Made by a program: the position numbers and the translations under genes | In this document: one piece after another, positions 1 through 13,900 of the stretch | How the letters are laid out: each line of letters opens with the position of its first letter | Numbering within the stretch: the first letter of the stretch is position 1 | The notes under the pieces: generated by a model | Seen by the model: the letters and a program-made list of their open reading frames with translations, nothing else | What the model was told of the DNA's origin: nothing | Database searches by the model: none | Origin: Chamaelirium japonicum | Taxonomy: Eukaryota > Streptophyta > Magnoliopsida > Liliales > Melanthiaceae | Assembly: GCA_947650365.1 (NCBI GenBank) | Contig: OX393549.1 | Location: 97,770,016-97,834,015, forward strand | Length of the DNA stretch: 64,000 nt | Reading direction: 5' to 3'

Positions 1-1087
1 TTAGGGTGAGAAACGCAGAGTTGAGAAGTCTCAACCGTTTGATGTCCAGTCGGTATTTTATCTCCCTCTCCCCTCTCTTTCTTCCTCTCTTCTCTGTCTT
101 TTTTCTCTCTGTATTTGCTCGCGACCCGGCCGGTGGTACACGCAGCCACAGTAGCCGTCGGGCGAAGTCACCATGTGCCGCAGTCTCGTGCGTTTATCGG
201 TGGCATGCGGCAGCCAATCGGCCGACCCAGCAGGCCACAACAAGCCCGTCGTCCCAGCCGCTGATAACCCCCTGGTCAGCTTCATCTACGACCATTGCTG
301 ATCTCTCTTTTTACTTGCCGTCGACTTTGACGACTCTTCTAGTGCGTGGTTTTACCTCATGCTTGCTTCAAGGATCCTTCGAAGGAGTTTGGAATCAATA
401 TACAAATCCAGGTTCTCTCACTCCAACTCTTAAACTTGTGATCGAGGTAAGTACCAATTCATGAATAATTGTTTAACCTTCCTAGCATATTATTGATCCT
501 AGAAATAATTTTAGAATAATGATAATTGTTGGTTTGATTAAAACCCTTTTATTACATGAACTTGTGCCTTTGTGATAAAATCTTTTTTGGCTTAAATCCT
601 TTGAAATCCTTTGTATGCCATTGGAATAAATGCCCATTAATAAATGATCACTTCCTAACCTTGTGTAAGTTATATCTTCCCAAATGATCACCCTTAATAT
701 GAATGGAATTTGTCTGCCTGTAAGACTGCATTTGTAGGCCCTGATATTACATTTTCACGATATCTTAAATTCAAGAAACCCTGCGAATCAAATGGTATCT
801 TATCTCGAATTTATTATTTGCAAGAAATTTAAAGAACTTTGTTGCATCATTCATATATTGCATGACAGTCCTATATCAAAATGCATATGCATACTCATTA
901 GTCATTACCTTGAGGTGGTCATGGGATAAGATCTGCAAGTTTCCTAATGCAACAAAGCGAGGACGACTTCCAAATGATCCAAACCAATAAACTGAAGGAT
1001 CGAACTATTAGATATCAACTTTTGTCGGCCTAGGAAGACTACTCATTGCACTCCTATTGTCCTATTCAAAGTATTGGCCAGGTTTTT
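1..1087. other. No gene recognised; flanking intergenic DNA
   Basis: The first part is pyrimidine-rich and GC-richer around positions 120-300; the rest is AT-rich. An open frame on the plus strand at about 6-464 has no recognisable domain and biased composition, so I do not call it a gene. The stretch could be the far end of the Ty3-type relic that follows, but I see no terminal repeat. Confidence 0.4.
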
Positions 1088-1770
1088 CTAGTCATTTCAT
1101 TGTGATCTCCTACTAGTCATTTCATTGGTTGAGAAGGACTCGACACTATACGTCTTCCATCAAGCTTGAATGCATCGATGTTGGCTTTCCTAGAGTGGGG
1201 ACCACATCCATGTCGTAATCGTGAAGTCATGGTACGCTGAACGTCACACCTGTTCTTGTCCTTATAGGTCGCTTTTTGGATTGGGATTAAATAACACTGG
1301 CCGATAGGTATGGTGGTTCTATTCACCCATGCCACTTCGTAAGGTTGAGGATGGGATTATGGTATGAGTTTCATTCCAACAAGGACACTCTTGGATAGTA
1401 CATTCACGCAACTTCCCCCATCAATAACAACCTTTATCTTTTTCTCACGACGTTTGTTTTACGTATGAATGATGGCAAAATACTATGTACTATACTGACT
1501 CATGTGGGCCGCCAATCATCCTCACCCTGTGGTGTGGGTAAAATACTTTGTACTATACTGATTCATGTGACATCAATTACATTAGAAGGCATGCCCTCAT
1601 TAACCGTACCCTCTTCAGGTTCATATTGGAGATCCTCTTGATTTTCATCTTCTTCTTCAAATGTAATATTCTCTAACACCCCAAGTTCAGTATCATCATG
1701 AGGATCACTTTCCCTATTGGTCATGTTTCCTCTAAATGAGTGTCGTGACCTTGTTGCCATAAGGTCTAAC
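1088..1770 (-). pseudogene. Decayed Ty3/gypsy gag-protease fragment
   Basis: Read on the minus strand, about 1399-1428 encodes the protease-like motif IDGGSCVNV, followed by a sequence resembling the plant Ty3-type retroviral aspartyl protease region (YEVAWVNRT, then LIPIQKATYKDKN, and a lysine- and proline-containing end near 1120). The acidic stretch at 1563-1760 (EEEDENQEDLQYEPEEG) lies where the end of Gag usually sits, so the order fits a minus-strand element. The reading frame is broken between these parts, and no reverse transcriptase, integrase or terminal repeats are visible. The motif match is from memory of the family; a profile search would settle it. It is a remnant without expected function. 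Confidence 0.6.
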
Positions 1771-4283
1771 CTAGGCTTCCACTTATTATGATGCAGGACG
1801 ATTTAGAAGACGAGTAGACTAAAGTTTATGTTGCAGAATGAAGAAAGATGTAATCAGATTTTCAAATCAGCAAGCACAAATTTCAAATTATGTATGCAGA
1901 AAGGCAGATATGATGAAATCCTAGTGTCTAGTCCTAGGCCAAGACAATTACAATGATATGAGCATGTAATGTTTCTTAAGATTACATATTTCAAGAAGTA
2001 ATTTAATTGTAAGTATGCACATAGCTCTTCCACATTTGCAATGAGCCGATAATATATCTGTTTTTTTGTCAATAATAATAAAACTAATGAGGTCTCATAA
2101 GGTTCTATATAGAAAAACATCAGAGAGAGATGACAAGGAGAGAGGGCGACGTCCCTCGGGTCGTTGGATCCGGGGAAACCGAGCCATAGGGGGGGTGGTT
2201 TGGAGCGGTTAATTGTCCAATGAACTTTGGATCCCTCAAGTTGCCCCCCCTTGTCGCCATCCATCATATGCCTTTTAATTTTCATGCTTATGTGGCATCC
2301 GTTCATAGTCTGACTTAAGTTGCCATATGGAAATCACCTAGCTAACAACCTAAGTCTAATAAAAAAAACAGAAAATGACCTATAACAAAAGGATCAATAA
2401 GTCGATTACTTGACATAAACACAAACTGAAGGTATAACAGAGTAAACAACCGTCACTTTTGGATCTGTCCTTGATGACACTGGCACTGATAACTGTTCAC
2501 ATTTGGATCTGTCCTTGATGATGCTGGCACTGATAACCCTTCATCTGACGACCCTCATGCCTCTGTTTTGCATCACCTACTTTCAAGTAGGGAAGGAAAT
2601 GTGAAGGATGCTTGGTAAGAAAATGGTGGTCAAAGAACGATATCCATCGAATCTTGTCTCATCTATTTGGCTTTGCCTTTGCGGGATCCTTCTTTGATAC
2701 TCTTTTCTGTTAAGGGCCACTCTGTTCTTTGCTACTCATTTCTGTTGATGCCGCATAAATTTAGCAACATAGCTATATTTGTTAAGGCACCTACTACAGT
2801 TCAACTTTTTTTGGGGGATCTGTAATTCACTTAACCGATTTCGATTATTTTTGTAGACGAAGAAAGCAGAGAGGAATTACAGCAGCACTCGATCGTGCCA
2901 CCTTGAGCTCTCCTACTTGACTCATAGGGCCAGTACCAGCAGCATCGTCGAATATCTCTGATTTTAGCTTCACCACACATGCTAGCCCCTTCCGTCGCCT
3001 TTGTGTAATTCCTTGTATTGTAGAGTTATTGTGTAGTTGAATTTTTTTTTATTCCAGTTTTGGGCTTGTGTAGCGTAGTTTTGCGCTTGACGTGCGAGCT
3101 GCATGAGTGCCTGCTGAACATTGTGCAGTTGGATGAGCCCTTCTTCCGCAAAGTTAGCTGATGAGCGATAATTGTATAAAAAACCCTAATCAGAAGGTTT
3201 GTATAGAAGGCATCCAATCCAAAGTGTTCTTTTGTATGGGCCTCTGTATAGTAGGTGCAATGTTTCTTCAGAATAGTTTTTAAGTATAGAGATCCAGATT
3301 GTGTCCATTTAACATAAACAGTTCTCCTTGAGTTTTAAAGTATAGAGATCCAGATTGGAACTCATACAAGTCATTGTGCAAGATATAGGACATTTATCTA
3401 CTCCATTGACGGCCATGCGGCAAGGGGCGACCCTGTGCTGGAGATTCACACCAAACAATGAAAAACCGGGGCATTGTTCATCAACAAGTTTTTTTTTTTT
3501 TTATATTCACGTAGCGAGCGAGAACGATGTGGAGGCGCAGCCGGCCACGGGACGGTTGCTGAGGTCACATGCAGGGGAGGTTGGCGGCAGAGGGTGAATG
3601 AGAACAGGCTGCTGTAGGTGCAAGTGGGGGAAGACGGCAGTGGGGGCGCAAGCAGCCAGGCTGCATCGAGTGTAGGTGGGGGATGACCGCGATACCGTCG
3701 GAACTGAGGTGTGATGCGCCTGTCGGAGCTGCAAGCACCTATAATGGGAGCCTCCTGCCATCTGCCAACGCCTACAACTCCTAACAATCACCCATCATGA
3801 TCTCTTTCCGAATATCCCGCTTCTAATTTTTATCAATTACATAGAAAGGGAGAGATGAGATGTTTCTTTTTGGTGAGAGGAAGTGTGCAAACCGATTGCT
3901 TATAGAAAGGGTGCAGACCCTGCAAGTTGCAACCAATATGTTGCGACTCCCTTCAACCAACCAAACAAATTTTTTGGGTGAGTTCCAGCTACATGATTAT
4001 TATTATTATTTTTTTGTTGCGGAGCAGCTCATCCCTAAAAACTATGTGTACGAACTGAATGAGTTCCAACTACACCGTCGTTGTCCCATTGACTACCACC
4101 TGCCGCCGCCTTCCACTGGCTGGTCAGCCACTGCCGTCCCATCGACCAACTGTTGTCGCCGACCACCTCGCGGTGCTCCTCCCACCACCGGCCTTCTCAT
4201 CAACCACCCCTTATCGCAAAACACCATTGTCCCCTGGAGCAGTTACCATCGCTCACCATCTTTCACAACCACTTCCACAAAAA
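1771..4283. other. Intergenic DNA upstream of CLP1, no gene recognised
   Basis: There is no exon-like open frame with recognisable protein similarity. The segment at about 4080-4260 is rich in CCACC and CCGCC words and gives proline- and threonine-rich frames on the plus strand, which look compositional. Short direct repeats occur (for example the word TTTGGATCTGTCCTTGATGA near 2460 and 2502). Confidence 0.4.
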
Positions 4284-4555
4284 CAAGTAGTTACACCTCA
4301 TGCTTTTCTAAGTGCATCAGTTGTAACACCACCACCAGGTGATACCTACTTCTCCCAACCAAAGAGTCTAAAAGTCTCAGCTCAGTTAAGTTGTGTGAGG
4401 CAAAAACCAGTAGTTACACCTCATGAGGCAAAAACCAGTAGTTACACCTCATGCTTTTCTAAGTGCATGAGTTGTAACACCACCACCAAGTGATAGCTTC
4501 TTCTCCCAACCAAACAGAGTCTAAAAGTCTCAGCTCGATTAAGTTGTGTGACGCA
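4284..4555. repeat. Tandemly duplicated block just upstream of CLP1
   Basis: A block of about 115 bp beginning AGTAGTTACACCTCATGC and ending near AGTTGTGTGA occurs at about 4284-4397 and again at about 4437-4553. A short extra copy of its first words lies between (4408-4436). Each block contains an imperfect inverted repeat, GTTACACCTCATGC with GCATGAGTTGTAAC in the second copy, able to form a hairpin. The block ends about 150 bp before the CLP1 start codon, so it lies in the promoter or 5' leader. Whether it affects transcription is unknown. Confidence 0.7.
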
Positions 4556-4613
4556 TGCAATTAGGCTCGAAGCCCACTCACGGTCTTGGACTCTTGGCGA
4601 ATAACCTGATGCG

Positions 4614-4661
4614 ATGTCGATGATCCCAAATCCCCAATTGCCAGGGGTTTTGGCGCTTTAG
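4614..4661 (+). promoter_or_regulatory. Possible upstream ORF (15 codons) before CLP1
   Basis: An ATG at 4614 opens a 15-codon frame that ends with TAG at 4659-4661, 42 bp before the CLP1 start. It is in the same frame as CLP1 but closed by the stop. It matters only if transcription starts upstream of 4614, which cannot be seen here. Confidence 0.35.
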
Positions 4662-4703
4662 GTTTTGAAGGTGGGGTCGGACGAGGTGGAAGGAACGGCA
4701 GGC

Positions 4704-4900
4704 ATGTCCTCCGGCCAGGCGGCCGCTCCGGGCTCCGCCCGGCAGTTCAAGCTGGCGAGGGAGAGCGAGCTGAGGGTGGAGGTGGGCGCCGAGTCCCCGC
4801 TCCGCGTCCGCCTCCTCTCCGGCACCGCTGAGATCTTCGGCACCGAGCTCCCCCCGGAGAACTGGCTCTCCATCCCTGCTCGCCACAAGTTCGCCGTTTG

Positions 4901-4938
<38 letters not shown>

Positions 4939-7900
4939 GTATCTGCTTTTGTTCTCGTTTCCTTTGATCGCCGATTCGAAAACACACGTATCAGATCTTC
5001 ACGTGGAATGTGGCCACCATCGAATTGGAGGGAATTAGTGAAGTTGAGTACGTTGCCGACGAGGTAACTATATGCACTTGGTGGATTGTTGATTTATGTG
5101 TGATATTTGTTCTCTTGAGCTCTTTGGGTTGCTTTAGACGCCTATGGTGAGCTATGTAAATGTTCACGCCGTACTGGATGGAAGAAGGGCCCGTGCCAAA
5201 GCGTCTCCCAGCACTGATTTGGATTCTTCACAGGTATTGATTCGTTCCTTGCGTATTTGTCACCTGATAATCTGCTACATCTTATGATAGAAAAGAAAAG
5301 AAACAATCTAAGTTCCTATATCTTTTGCATTTTGATGTATTGATTTTTGTTTTTTTTCTTGCTAAATAATAAATATGATGTTGCTTAAGTGATGCATCTA
5401 GTATTTTTGCATTTTGATACATTAATGGAAAAGAAAATTGGGGTGATCATGCCTAGATCGACAAGATTCCTCCCAAATTCCAACTAGAACTGTAAAATAT
5501 GGTTGTGTTGAAGAAAATGAAAGTTTGTAGGGGTATTATGTGAATAGATTATAGCAAGCAGGTATGAGGAGAGGAAGTCTTCATTAAAATCAAAGATCAT
5601 TTCTATATTACAAGTTAATTCAAAGATTGAAAATGTATTTTTTCAGTTAATCATTGTAAAATCAGGAGTATAGTCAATACTAACTTCAAGATGTTAGATG
5701 TTGGAAACAGTGGCCTATGCAACCATTAGGATAAATACTTCTGACGATGGTCATACAAATGCCATTTCCTATTTCATGGAAGCAACTCCATAATTTTAAT
5801 AAAACAGTTCCCTTCAAAATGTTTGGAAATTGACACCAATTGAGATACTCCTAGTGTGAGAGCACTTGTAAATCAATAAGTGGGGTCTTGGCACGCAAGG
5901 CTCCTTCCCTCTTCTACCTCCTAAACATCTCTCAGGTTTTCCAATTGACTTCCTTTATGTTATTTGAGGAGCTACTTGCGCAACTCTAGGTTAGTCGGCA
6001 CAGAATCAAACCTTAATACCCGGTTCTTCTATGTAGGGTGGTATAACCGCTCAGGGGTATTTTGCTCTCACTACAGCTCGTGCTTCTTATGCTTCCAATC
6101 CTCTTTTCAATGGATAATCTAATATTCCTACCACTACTTGTTAAGATGAAGCTTTGTTCAAGTATTTTTTTGTTTTGTCATTATTCGAATACCTTTACTT
6201 TTCGGTAAACCCAAACAGCAAATTCACATATAAATAGGAGTATGAACCATGGTTTTGGATCTTAAATTTTAATATTTGCTATCACTTTACAAAGATACTT
6301 CCAAGGCATTTAAATATCATTTTTAAAAAGCATTTCTTCTTTGTTGTTGATGCTCCCAATTTTGGCTATTCAAAGTGGGCTCTCAATGCACTAAGTTTTG
6401 AGAATTTTGGTTCGTCCGTTCAGCCAAAAATATTAAAAAAAATATATAAAACATGTCATAGATATGTAGATGACAATCTAACTCAGAAATAAAGATCAAT
6501 TTGTATGTCGTTATATAGAACCAACAATAGCTTATTTACAAGAATTCTAGCAAATACACAACGATGACTGGTTTCCAACTGGCTATTCTAACATTTATGA
6601 ATCAAATATTAAGTAGACATGGGATATTTCTAAATCATTTACCATAACTTACTAAAAAAATCACATACAATGATATAACTATAAGAGAATATTAGTTGTT
6701 GATTGTTCTTGATCTTCATCATGCCCGATTTAGCTGAATCGGGTCTGATTCACCATGGTTCAGATTCTGGGGGTGTTTTTGGTTCGGATTGTCCAAAATT
6801 TGAGCCGGTTTGACGAGCCAATTTGGGTGTGGGCAAACCCTAGATGCAATGCACTCTAAATGGTGTATTGGTCTCCCTCAACTTGCCTAAGTGAAGGCCA
6901 AAAACCTCTAGATGGACACTAATGGACACGTATCATTCCCCTTTGTATGTACCATATGTATCCTTATGTTATTAAGCCTCCATAGAATCTATACATGAAA
7001 CACTTGCATTTAAATTTCAACGACCTTGGCTCTCTCAGTCTTCTGTGGAAGTTCATGCGTACAAACCTGATCCTTGCTATGATTTATTGAATGACTCTTT
7101 GTTTTTGAGATTTTTTGCTGACATAAAATCGATTCTTTTGTATAAAAAAGAATTGTAGATGCACGTGCACATGAATTTGTTTTAGAAATAGTTTTTTAAT
7201 TCATATTTTTGAAAATAATAAGAAGTATATTTTGAAATGGGAAATAGGATCGTTTTGGGTTTTTTTTTTTTCATCTTTCCTAACCTAAAGACATATCAAT
7301 ATTTGAATTAAAATGGACGCATTTAGGTCTTTCATAGCATGAAGTTATGTTCTTTTGTATTTGATTGGATTAAACAATGATTGCTTGTTTTCTGTTAGTG
7401 GTAAGAAGAAAGTACTTTTTCTTCATACCATGGCTAAAATTCGTTTCCTTCATTTAACGTGGTCTCTTAACTAACATTCGTTAATGGGCTCAGTGTCGGA
7501 TGAACTGTTTGCTTGGGACCATTAGTTTCGATCCAATAATCAAAGGGTGAGGCCCACTATTTTCCCTTGTTTCCTTCATCTTTTGCTTTGTTTTTCTATA
7601 GTACACTCTCTGTAACATCATTGGTGCAACATAATCTATCACTTAGATTTTTTCAGACTTTGCTAGGTGGGCATCGAGCTAACCAACATGGTGTTGTGGG
7701 TTGCGTAACTCCTCTCTATTTGATCGGAAGTTGACCACATAGGTGCAGTCATAGTCGAAAAAAATTCTGACTTACTGAAAAAGTTGCGTTTTAAACTCGA
7801 ACATGACATAAGCCGAAAAATTGTCCATTTTTATCGCGACTTATTCAAGTCACCAGAATCGCCGATTTTTACTATGATTTTATCAATAAGTCGCAATTTA

Positions 7901-10900
7901 ATTGACGACTTTGGTGACAATGAATCTTTTAAAAAATTTAGAGAACATAGCAAAAGAGAATGATGCAAATTTGGAATTTGATGCTTTTGATGAGTTTATG
8001 AATTCTAAGTTGGATTCATAGAATTTCTATATTTTAATCAATGAATTTTGAACATATTAGGTTTGTAATTCTTATTTTGGCATGATGATTCGTAGATATT
8101 TATGTGGTTTTGTTGATGAATCTTAAGTGGGATGTGCGTGTTGTCCTTATTAATGGCTTTTTGTCTAGTATTATTATTAGGTATTTATGAAGTTTGATCA
8201 TATTATTTGCTTAAACATAGGCTAAAACTTAAACCTTAAGCTCATAGAGCCAACCTTTTATTTTATATAATATCTAATATTTTTAGCTTTTTTCTGATTT
8301 TTTTTGAATATTTTGCATTTTTTCAAAAAAAAGAGGTCGATACCGATTTTGGCCGGTATTGGTCGATACCGAGTCGTATCGCCGGTACGTATTGGTCCAA
8401 AGCCGATCAATACCGGTACCGATACCATTATTTTAAACCATTGATCATGTAGTATATCAGTTCATATATGATGCTCACTAGTAATTTTGTGGGCTAGTTA
8501 AAACTATTTTGTGCAGACTTGGAATGTCAATGGGCTAGGTGGGATCAGGGTGGCGTCAATTGTGGATCAACTTGACAAGCAAAACTTTATTTTCTGACCT
8601 GGCCTGATAAGTTATTGTGCCTAAAGGTCGAGATGAAAGTCCTATCATTAGTACTTTGTGAACTGACCAGGCTGGCTTGATCAATTAGGACAATTTAGTC
8701 GAAAATTTTTGTAACCTATAAATGAGAATGTAATTGATTCAGGAATAATGAAATTTTCAAATTAGAAAGTAGAGAGATCATCCATGGAGTGGAAACTGGT
8801 TATTTGCATTTGTGCTCTGCAAGACTGCACCTGTAGAGTGAGCTTTGTGCATGGTTATTTGCGTTCGTGCCTATTACTCACAACTACTTTTAAAGTAGCC
8901 CATTGGCCTATTTAGCTTGATCTTGAGGTCCCCTGAACAAGTACCTAGGTCAAATTTTGAGGCTTGCCTGCTCATTGGGCTAGCTACCAAGAATCTAATC
9001 CCAAGTTTGATTATTTTCTACACAGGCTTAAAAGCCTAATGGACCAACCCGACCTAGTGACATCCCTGGACTATGCCTTTTGGACTCTTCAAGCTTATAA
9101 TGCATGGTGGGTGCTCCCTTATGATCTAACCACAATTTATATTCATTTTGCTGATTGGTTATTGAATTAAAGGGTTTTGGTGTTTTTCGAAGGCTTTTGA
9201 TGGTTATGTTTGGTATATTACTTGCCATAACAAGCTCTCACTTTTGGACTCTTATACTATGCATAAGGTGATGAACTTGAAAGGGTTGATCACTTGATCT
9301 TAACATTGAACATGAATTGGCATGTTTATCTTTTCTCCTGTAGCGATATATATGCCTTCATATCTTTTATAAATGATTTATAATCATAGGTGCGTATTTC
9401 ATATAACTATTTAATGGTCAGGGGCGGAACCAAGGGGGGGCTGAGGGGGCCCGTGGCGCCCCCAAAGTTGGCAAAAATTCTAGAGGGCCCCTTTGAGGTT
9501 TTGAAAATTCTAAAAAAATCTTTACACATGGGCCCCCCAAAATTTTAAATTTTGGAGTTTCTGGATCCGCCTCTGTTAATGGTTATAGTATGCTTCAAAT
9601 TTCAATGATGTTCATATGCGTACACCGATTGTGATGTTTTGATGTATCAAAGTGGTCTATACTTATGGTTTGGTGATGGGTAGGTTGATCTTTTTCGTGA
9701 TCCTAGAATGATCACTTTGTCTCGTTTACAACAAATACCTTCCTTTGGCTGATATTTGCTGCAGGATATGGCGATCCCTGTAGCTAGTGATCCACACGTT
9801 TACACGATTCATAAATAAAGAGAATATGGTTATTCTCAATCGTGGCGTAGCAAATTTCGTTGCATACATGGAGAAAACTATAATGACCTTGGTTCTTTGT
9901 ACCAGTAGAAAGGCTGTGTGTGGTTCTAGCTGCTAAATATTATTCCAAACCACACCGTGAAATTTATCAAGTATGTGAGATACTGTAGTTTATGGATAAG
10001 TACATTGCAGTTAGACATGGTGATTATATGGTTTACCTTGTGTACGTTTCACATCTTTTAGTACATGTTGGTTGTCTATATTCCAAGATACTTTATTTCA
10101 TTATGATGAAACTATTTTATTATGTAAGAATTTTTTCTTGCTTTGATCAAATTCAAGATTTGTAAATTAAATTATTGTTAGATATCAGCTAGACAATGAT
10201 GTGAACCTCCCAAGGTCTGGTAGAAATGTGGATCGGTTGAAGGATACTTGATTCTCTCATGATAAAAGGCATATTTTCCTATTTTGGAACCCTTCTATTA
10301 GTTCCATAGTTGACAGAGTGTTCATCCAAGGTCACTTATGTAGTGTTCTTTTGAATGGAAATGGGCTACGAAAACAAACCGAGTCATTTCCACCCCTCTC
10401 TGATATTATTTTGCATCTCAAGAGAGGTGGTCCACCTGCTGACTTAATTTTCTTATTTTTGTCTGATACCAAATTTGACCAAAACGAGTAGAAACAATGT
10501 TTCCTCCTGTTGAAGAAAATCAGATAGGGTCGAGAGGTGATTCCAACGCAAGGGTTTCCATCTTCTCTGCCCATCAATCCGGCCACTGGTTGCAGATTCG
10601 ACACAACTCCTCAATTGGGTGTCGTTCCAAGGTTTTATTGCCATAAATCCCGCAATCTACTACCATAGCTCTGACGGTTTATAGACTATTGTCTCCGGCC
10701 ATTTGTTACAGACCCTTCGTTCTAAAGCTACATATCCAACCATGGATTGAAAAACTGACCAATATCGGTACATAGTAGTTTTTGTCTAAACTGGTACCAA
10801 AACAGGCCCGAAACCGGAACTTGAGCTGTATCGGCCGGCTCATACAGGTGTGTATCAACCGGTACAGCTCGGCTAAACCGTATATTGGCTTCAGATGTAC

Positions 10901-13900
10901 ATGGGCCAAGTTGTTTTAAATGTTTTTGTCTCTCCACTTGTCTATATTTTCCCCCCACCTTCCTAACTAGGGGTGCAACTTGGGTCGGGTAAAACCGAGA
11001 ACCAACCCAACCCGGACCTAAATGGGTCAGGTTGGTTCGGGTATTTTGACTAAAAGTTTTCTGGACCCGACTAAATATGGGTCGGTTTCGGGTTGGGGCT
11101 TGGGTAGACCCGACCTGACCATAGTTACCAAATCGGGCGTTTTTTTTGAAAAAAACGCGTATCAATCCGAAGTCGTAGCAAATAGGAAAAAAACTCGTTT
11201 TTTTGAAAAAAAACGTATGTACGCGTTTTATACGTGTTTAAAACGGAAAAAACGCATATAAAACACGCTATGCTATCAAAGTCGGGACTAGTCCCCGACT
11301 AGTCCCCGACTAGTCGCTGGGCGGCATTTTGCCGACCGATTTATTTTGATTTTTTCATTGCTGGGCGGTAGCCCGACTAGTCCCCGACTAGACCCGACTA
11401 GCCCGACTAGTCCCCGACTAACGACTGCCGACTAGTCCCCAGGCAGTATTTTGCAAGCAAATTTTTTTTTGAAAGGAGTCTTTGCAAGCAATTTTGTTTG
11501 GATTTTTTTACATTGGCTCAAAGTCTTGAGTAGCAAGACTCACAACTATGGCTCTTCCCTGTAATCATCTGTTGAGCACCTGAGAATCTCCGATAAAAAC
11601 ATAGACAAATAATTAGTTTATTTGTTGATATTCATATAACCCTATAATCAAAATTGGGGTTGTTCACTGATTAAACATCATCAAACAAACATTGTGATGA
11701 ATTCTTAGTTCTGAGTCTTTTGGCATGGGCATGAAGCCAATACAACTGTGTTCTGTTAGACTGTTACTTATGTATTTATACCCATGTTGTGAAGTGTGAA
11801 GGTATGTATTGTTATTAACCGACTAATATCGTATACTTATTGACATTTATACTAGTTCATATATCATATATGTTTAGGGAGGGGGGGAGGGGTTAGAATA
11901 AGTTTTGGCCGACTAGTCCCGAATTAGTCCCGACTAGTCCCGACTAGTCCTAGTCGGCCCTTGACCGACTAGGGCCGACTACCGACTTTGACTGCATAGA
12001 AAACACGTATGAAACACATCGGGCTTGGTCCAGGTTTAAAATGGGTTCGTGTTTTATTTTGTTCGTGCTTAATAAACACATGCTATATATTTTGAACTTT
12101 TGATTACTTAATGTTGAAAAATGACATATATACATACTTGGTAAAATTTTTAAGATTTTTTTTGTTTTTTCCAATGTTTTCACGTGTTTTTTTCCGTTTT
12201 TCCGTTTTCATCGTATCTTTCCGATTTTTTTCCTTGCCGTTTTTTTTTCCGTTTTACGACTTGGTAACTATGGACCTGACCCAACCCAAGAACGGAACTC
12301 ATATATATTAGACCACATATATATGTCATAGGTTAGGACTTCGGGGCTACATCCTACATCACACTAGCACCCGAGTTAATGTTAGTAGTTTGCTAACGTT
12401 GAACCAACTACCAAGAGAACTCAACGGGTAGCTAAAGCCTAAAATAAACCCAACGTGTACTTGAGCTTGCTAGTAAATAGTCTATGGCCATTGTTTTTAG
12501 ATCAACTACCAACTGGAGAACCGACCCAAACCAACCCGATCTTAGTGTGGGTTGCGTTGGTTTGAGTCTATGCCTAAGCCTGGTTGGTTCGGGTTTCAAT
12601 ATGGTAGGACCAAACTAGTTCAGTTCGGTTCCGGGTTGGCTCAAACTTGAACTAACCTAACCTGAGTTGCACCCTTATTCCCAACACAAGCACATGTCCA
12701 CATGTCCTCCCATTACTCCCAAGGCTTATAAATACAGGCTCCGAGAGCTCACTTTCATTCACACACTTGGAGCCTAAAGCTCACAAATCTTACCTTTTAT
12801 CTATATATAATTTATATTTTTTTTAATTTTTCATGATTATAAAAAATATTGATATCGGTTTTAGCCGATACCGAGTTAAATCACAGGTAGATAGCGGTCC
12901 GGAGCCAACTGATATCGGTACCGATATCCATATTTTAAACCTAGGATTCGATGATCTATTGCCACAAATCCACCGAGTGATCCACTGGAATTATCCTCCG
13001 ATCCTCAATCCGATGTTTTGAGCTCTCTCTGTAGGTATATGCAATCCGAATACCTGTAGATCAGATTTTTTTTTGGAATTTATTGCCAGTGATAGGTTCA
13101 TACAATATGTGCATGCTGAATTACTATGAATTTTACTAGTAGTCCAGATCAATACAACAATGGGATTTTTATGGTGAAGTGCGGAGTATTTTTTAAATTT
13201 GTATGGTTGATCTTGTTCAGATCAAAATTCAAAATCATTTACATGGTAACTAATAGAGATCATGGAATTGAAATTAATTTGTATGGTTGATCTTGTGTTA
13301 GGTATATATATTTTTCTGGATTATGTGGTTGATCTTACCAATATTCATCATGGTATTGATCATGCAGTTTTTGGTTTTTCCCTCTTTTCCGTGAATTGTT
13401 TTAGTTTTGAGCAATTGGAGATGCGACTCATTTCCTTACCCATTCTAACCTTCGTTTAGCCAAAAAGAACATAAGAAGCTCATTTCCTCACTTAGTTTCC
13501 TTCCTTCTAAAAGAACATGTGAAATAGAATGTGTGGAAATGAAAGCAATGGAAACAAGTCGTTGTACTTCATTTCCATTTCCTTAACTGAGTGGAAATGC
13601 AAAAGAGTGCACCCTTATGGTTGGACCATACCTGTGGATTGGGTCCATGTCCTCTGGTAATTAAGTGATAATTCTCCATGTGTCGTTGGTCTTTAGCCGC
13701 TGCTTGAAATCTTATACTCGGTCTACCGCATGTATTTCATTTGTCGATTCACACGTAGTGATTTCGCTCAATATGCACGGTTTTAGGTTGGACAAGGAAG
13801 CTAATCAGAATTTGCATAATCTCAATTCGCTATTAAGAGATTTATAGCTCATGAGACAGGTTGGACTTCATAGATAAGTCATTGTTTAGGTTTCCATTGT

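Larger units (their letters stand above)
10968..12677. mobile_element. hAT-like element with TAGGGGTG ends, split by nested insertions
   Basis: The termini are TAGGGGTGCAACTTGGGT at the left and ACCTGAGTTGCACCCTTA at the right, 14 of 18 bases inverted-identical. Flanks are TTCCTAAC (10960-10967) and TTCCCAAC (12678-12685), 7 of 8 identical. The body consists of ACCCGACC, GGGTCGGG and GGTTGGTTCGG words in both orientations. A second element at 11120-12272 interrupts it. It shares terminal style with 30688-31107. No coding capacity is seen. Confidence 0.75.

Noticed and set aside
6..464. A protein gene at the left edge
   Set aside because: The 152-residue frame has biased composition and no recognised domain or splice context.
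4665..4703. CLP1 starting 13 codons earlier
   Set aside because: That position is TTG, not ATG. The first in-frame ATG after the upstream stop is 4704.
4896..4901. Alternative exon 1 donor at 4900 (GTATCT)
   Set aside because: Using it puts exon 2 out of frame, while the donor at 4896 gives KFA-IFTW, matching the family.
11277..11990. An 8-bp target duplication for the CGACTAGTCCC element
   Set aside because: Neighbouring bases (TATGCTAT and ACTGCATA) do not match well enough.
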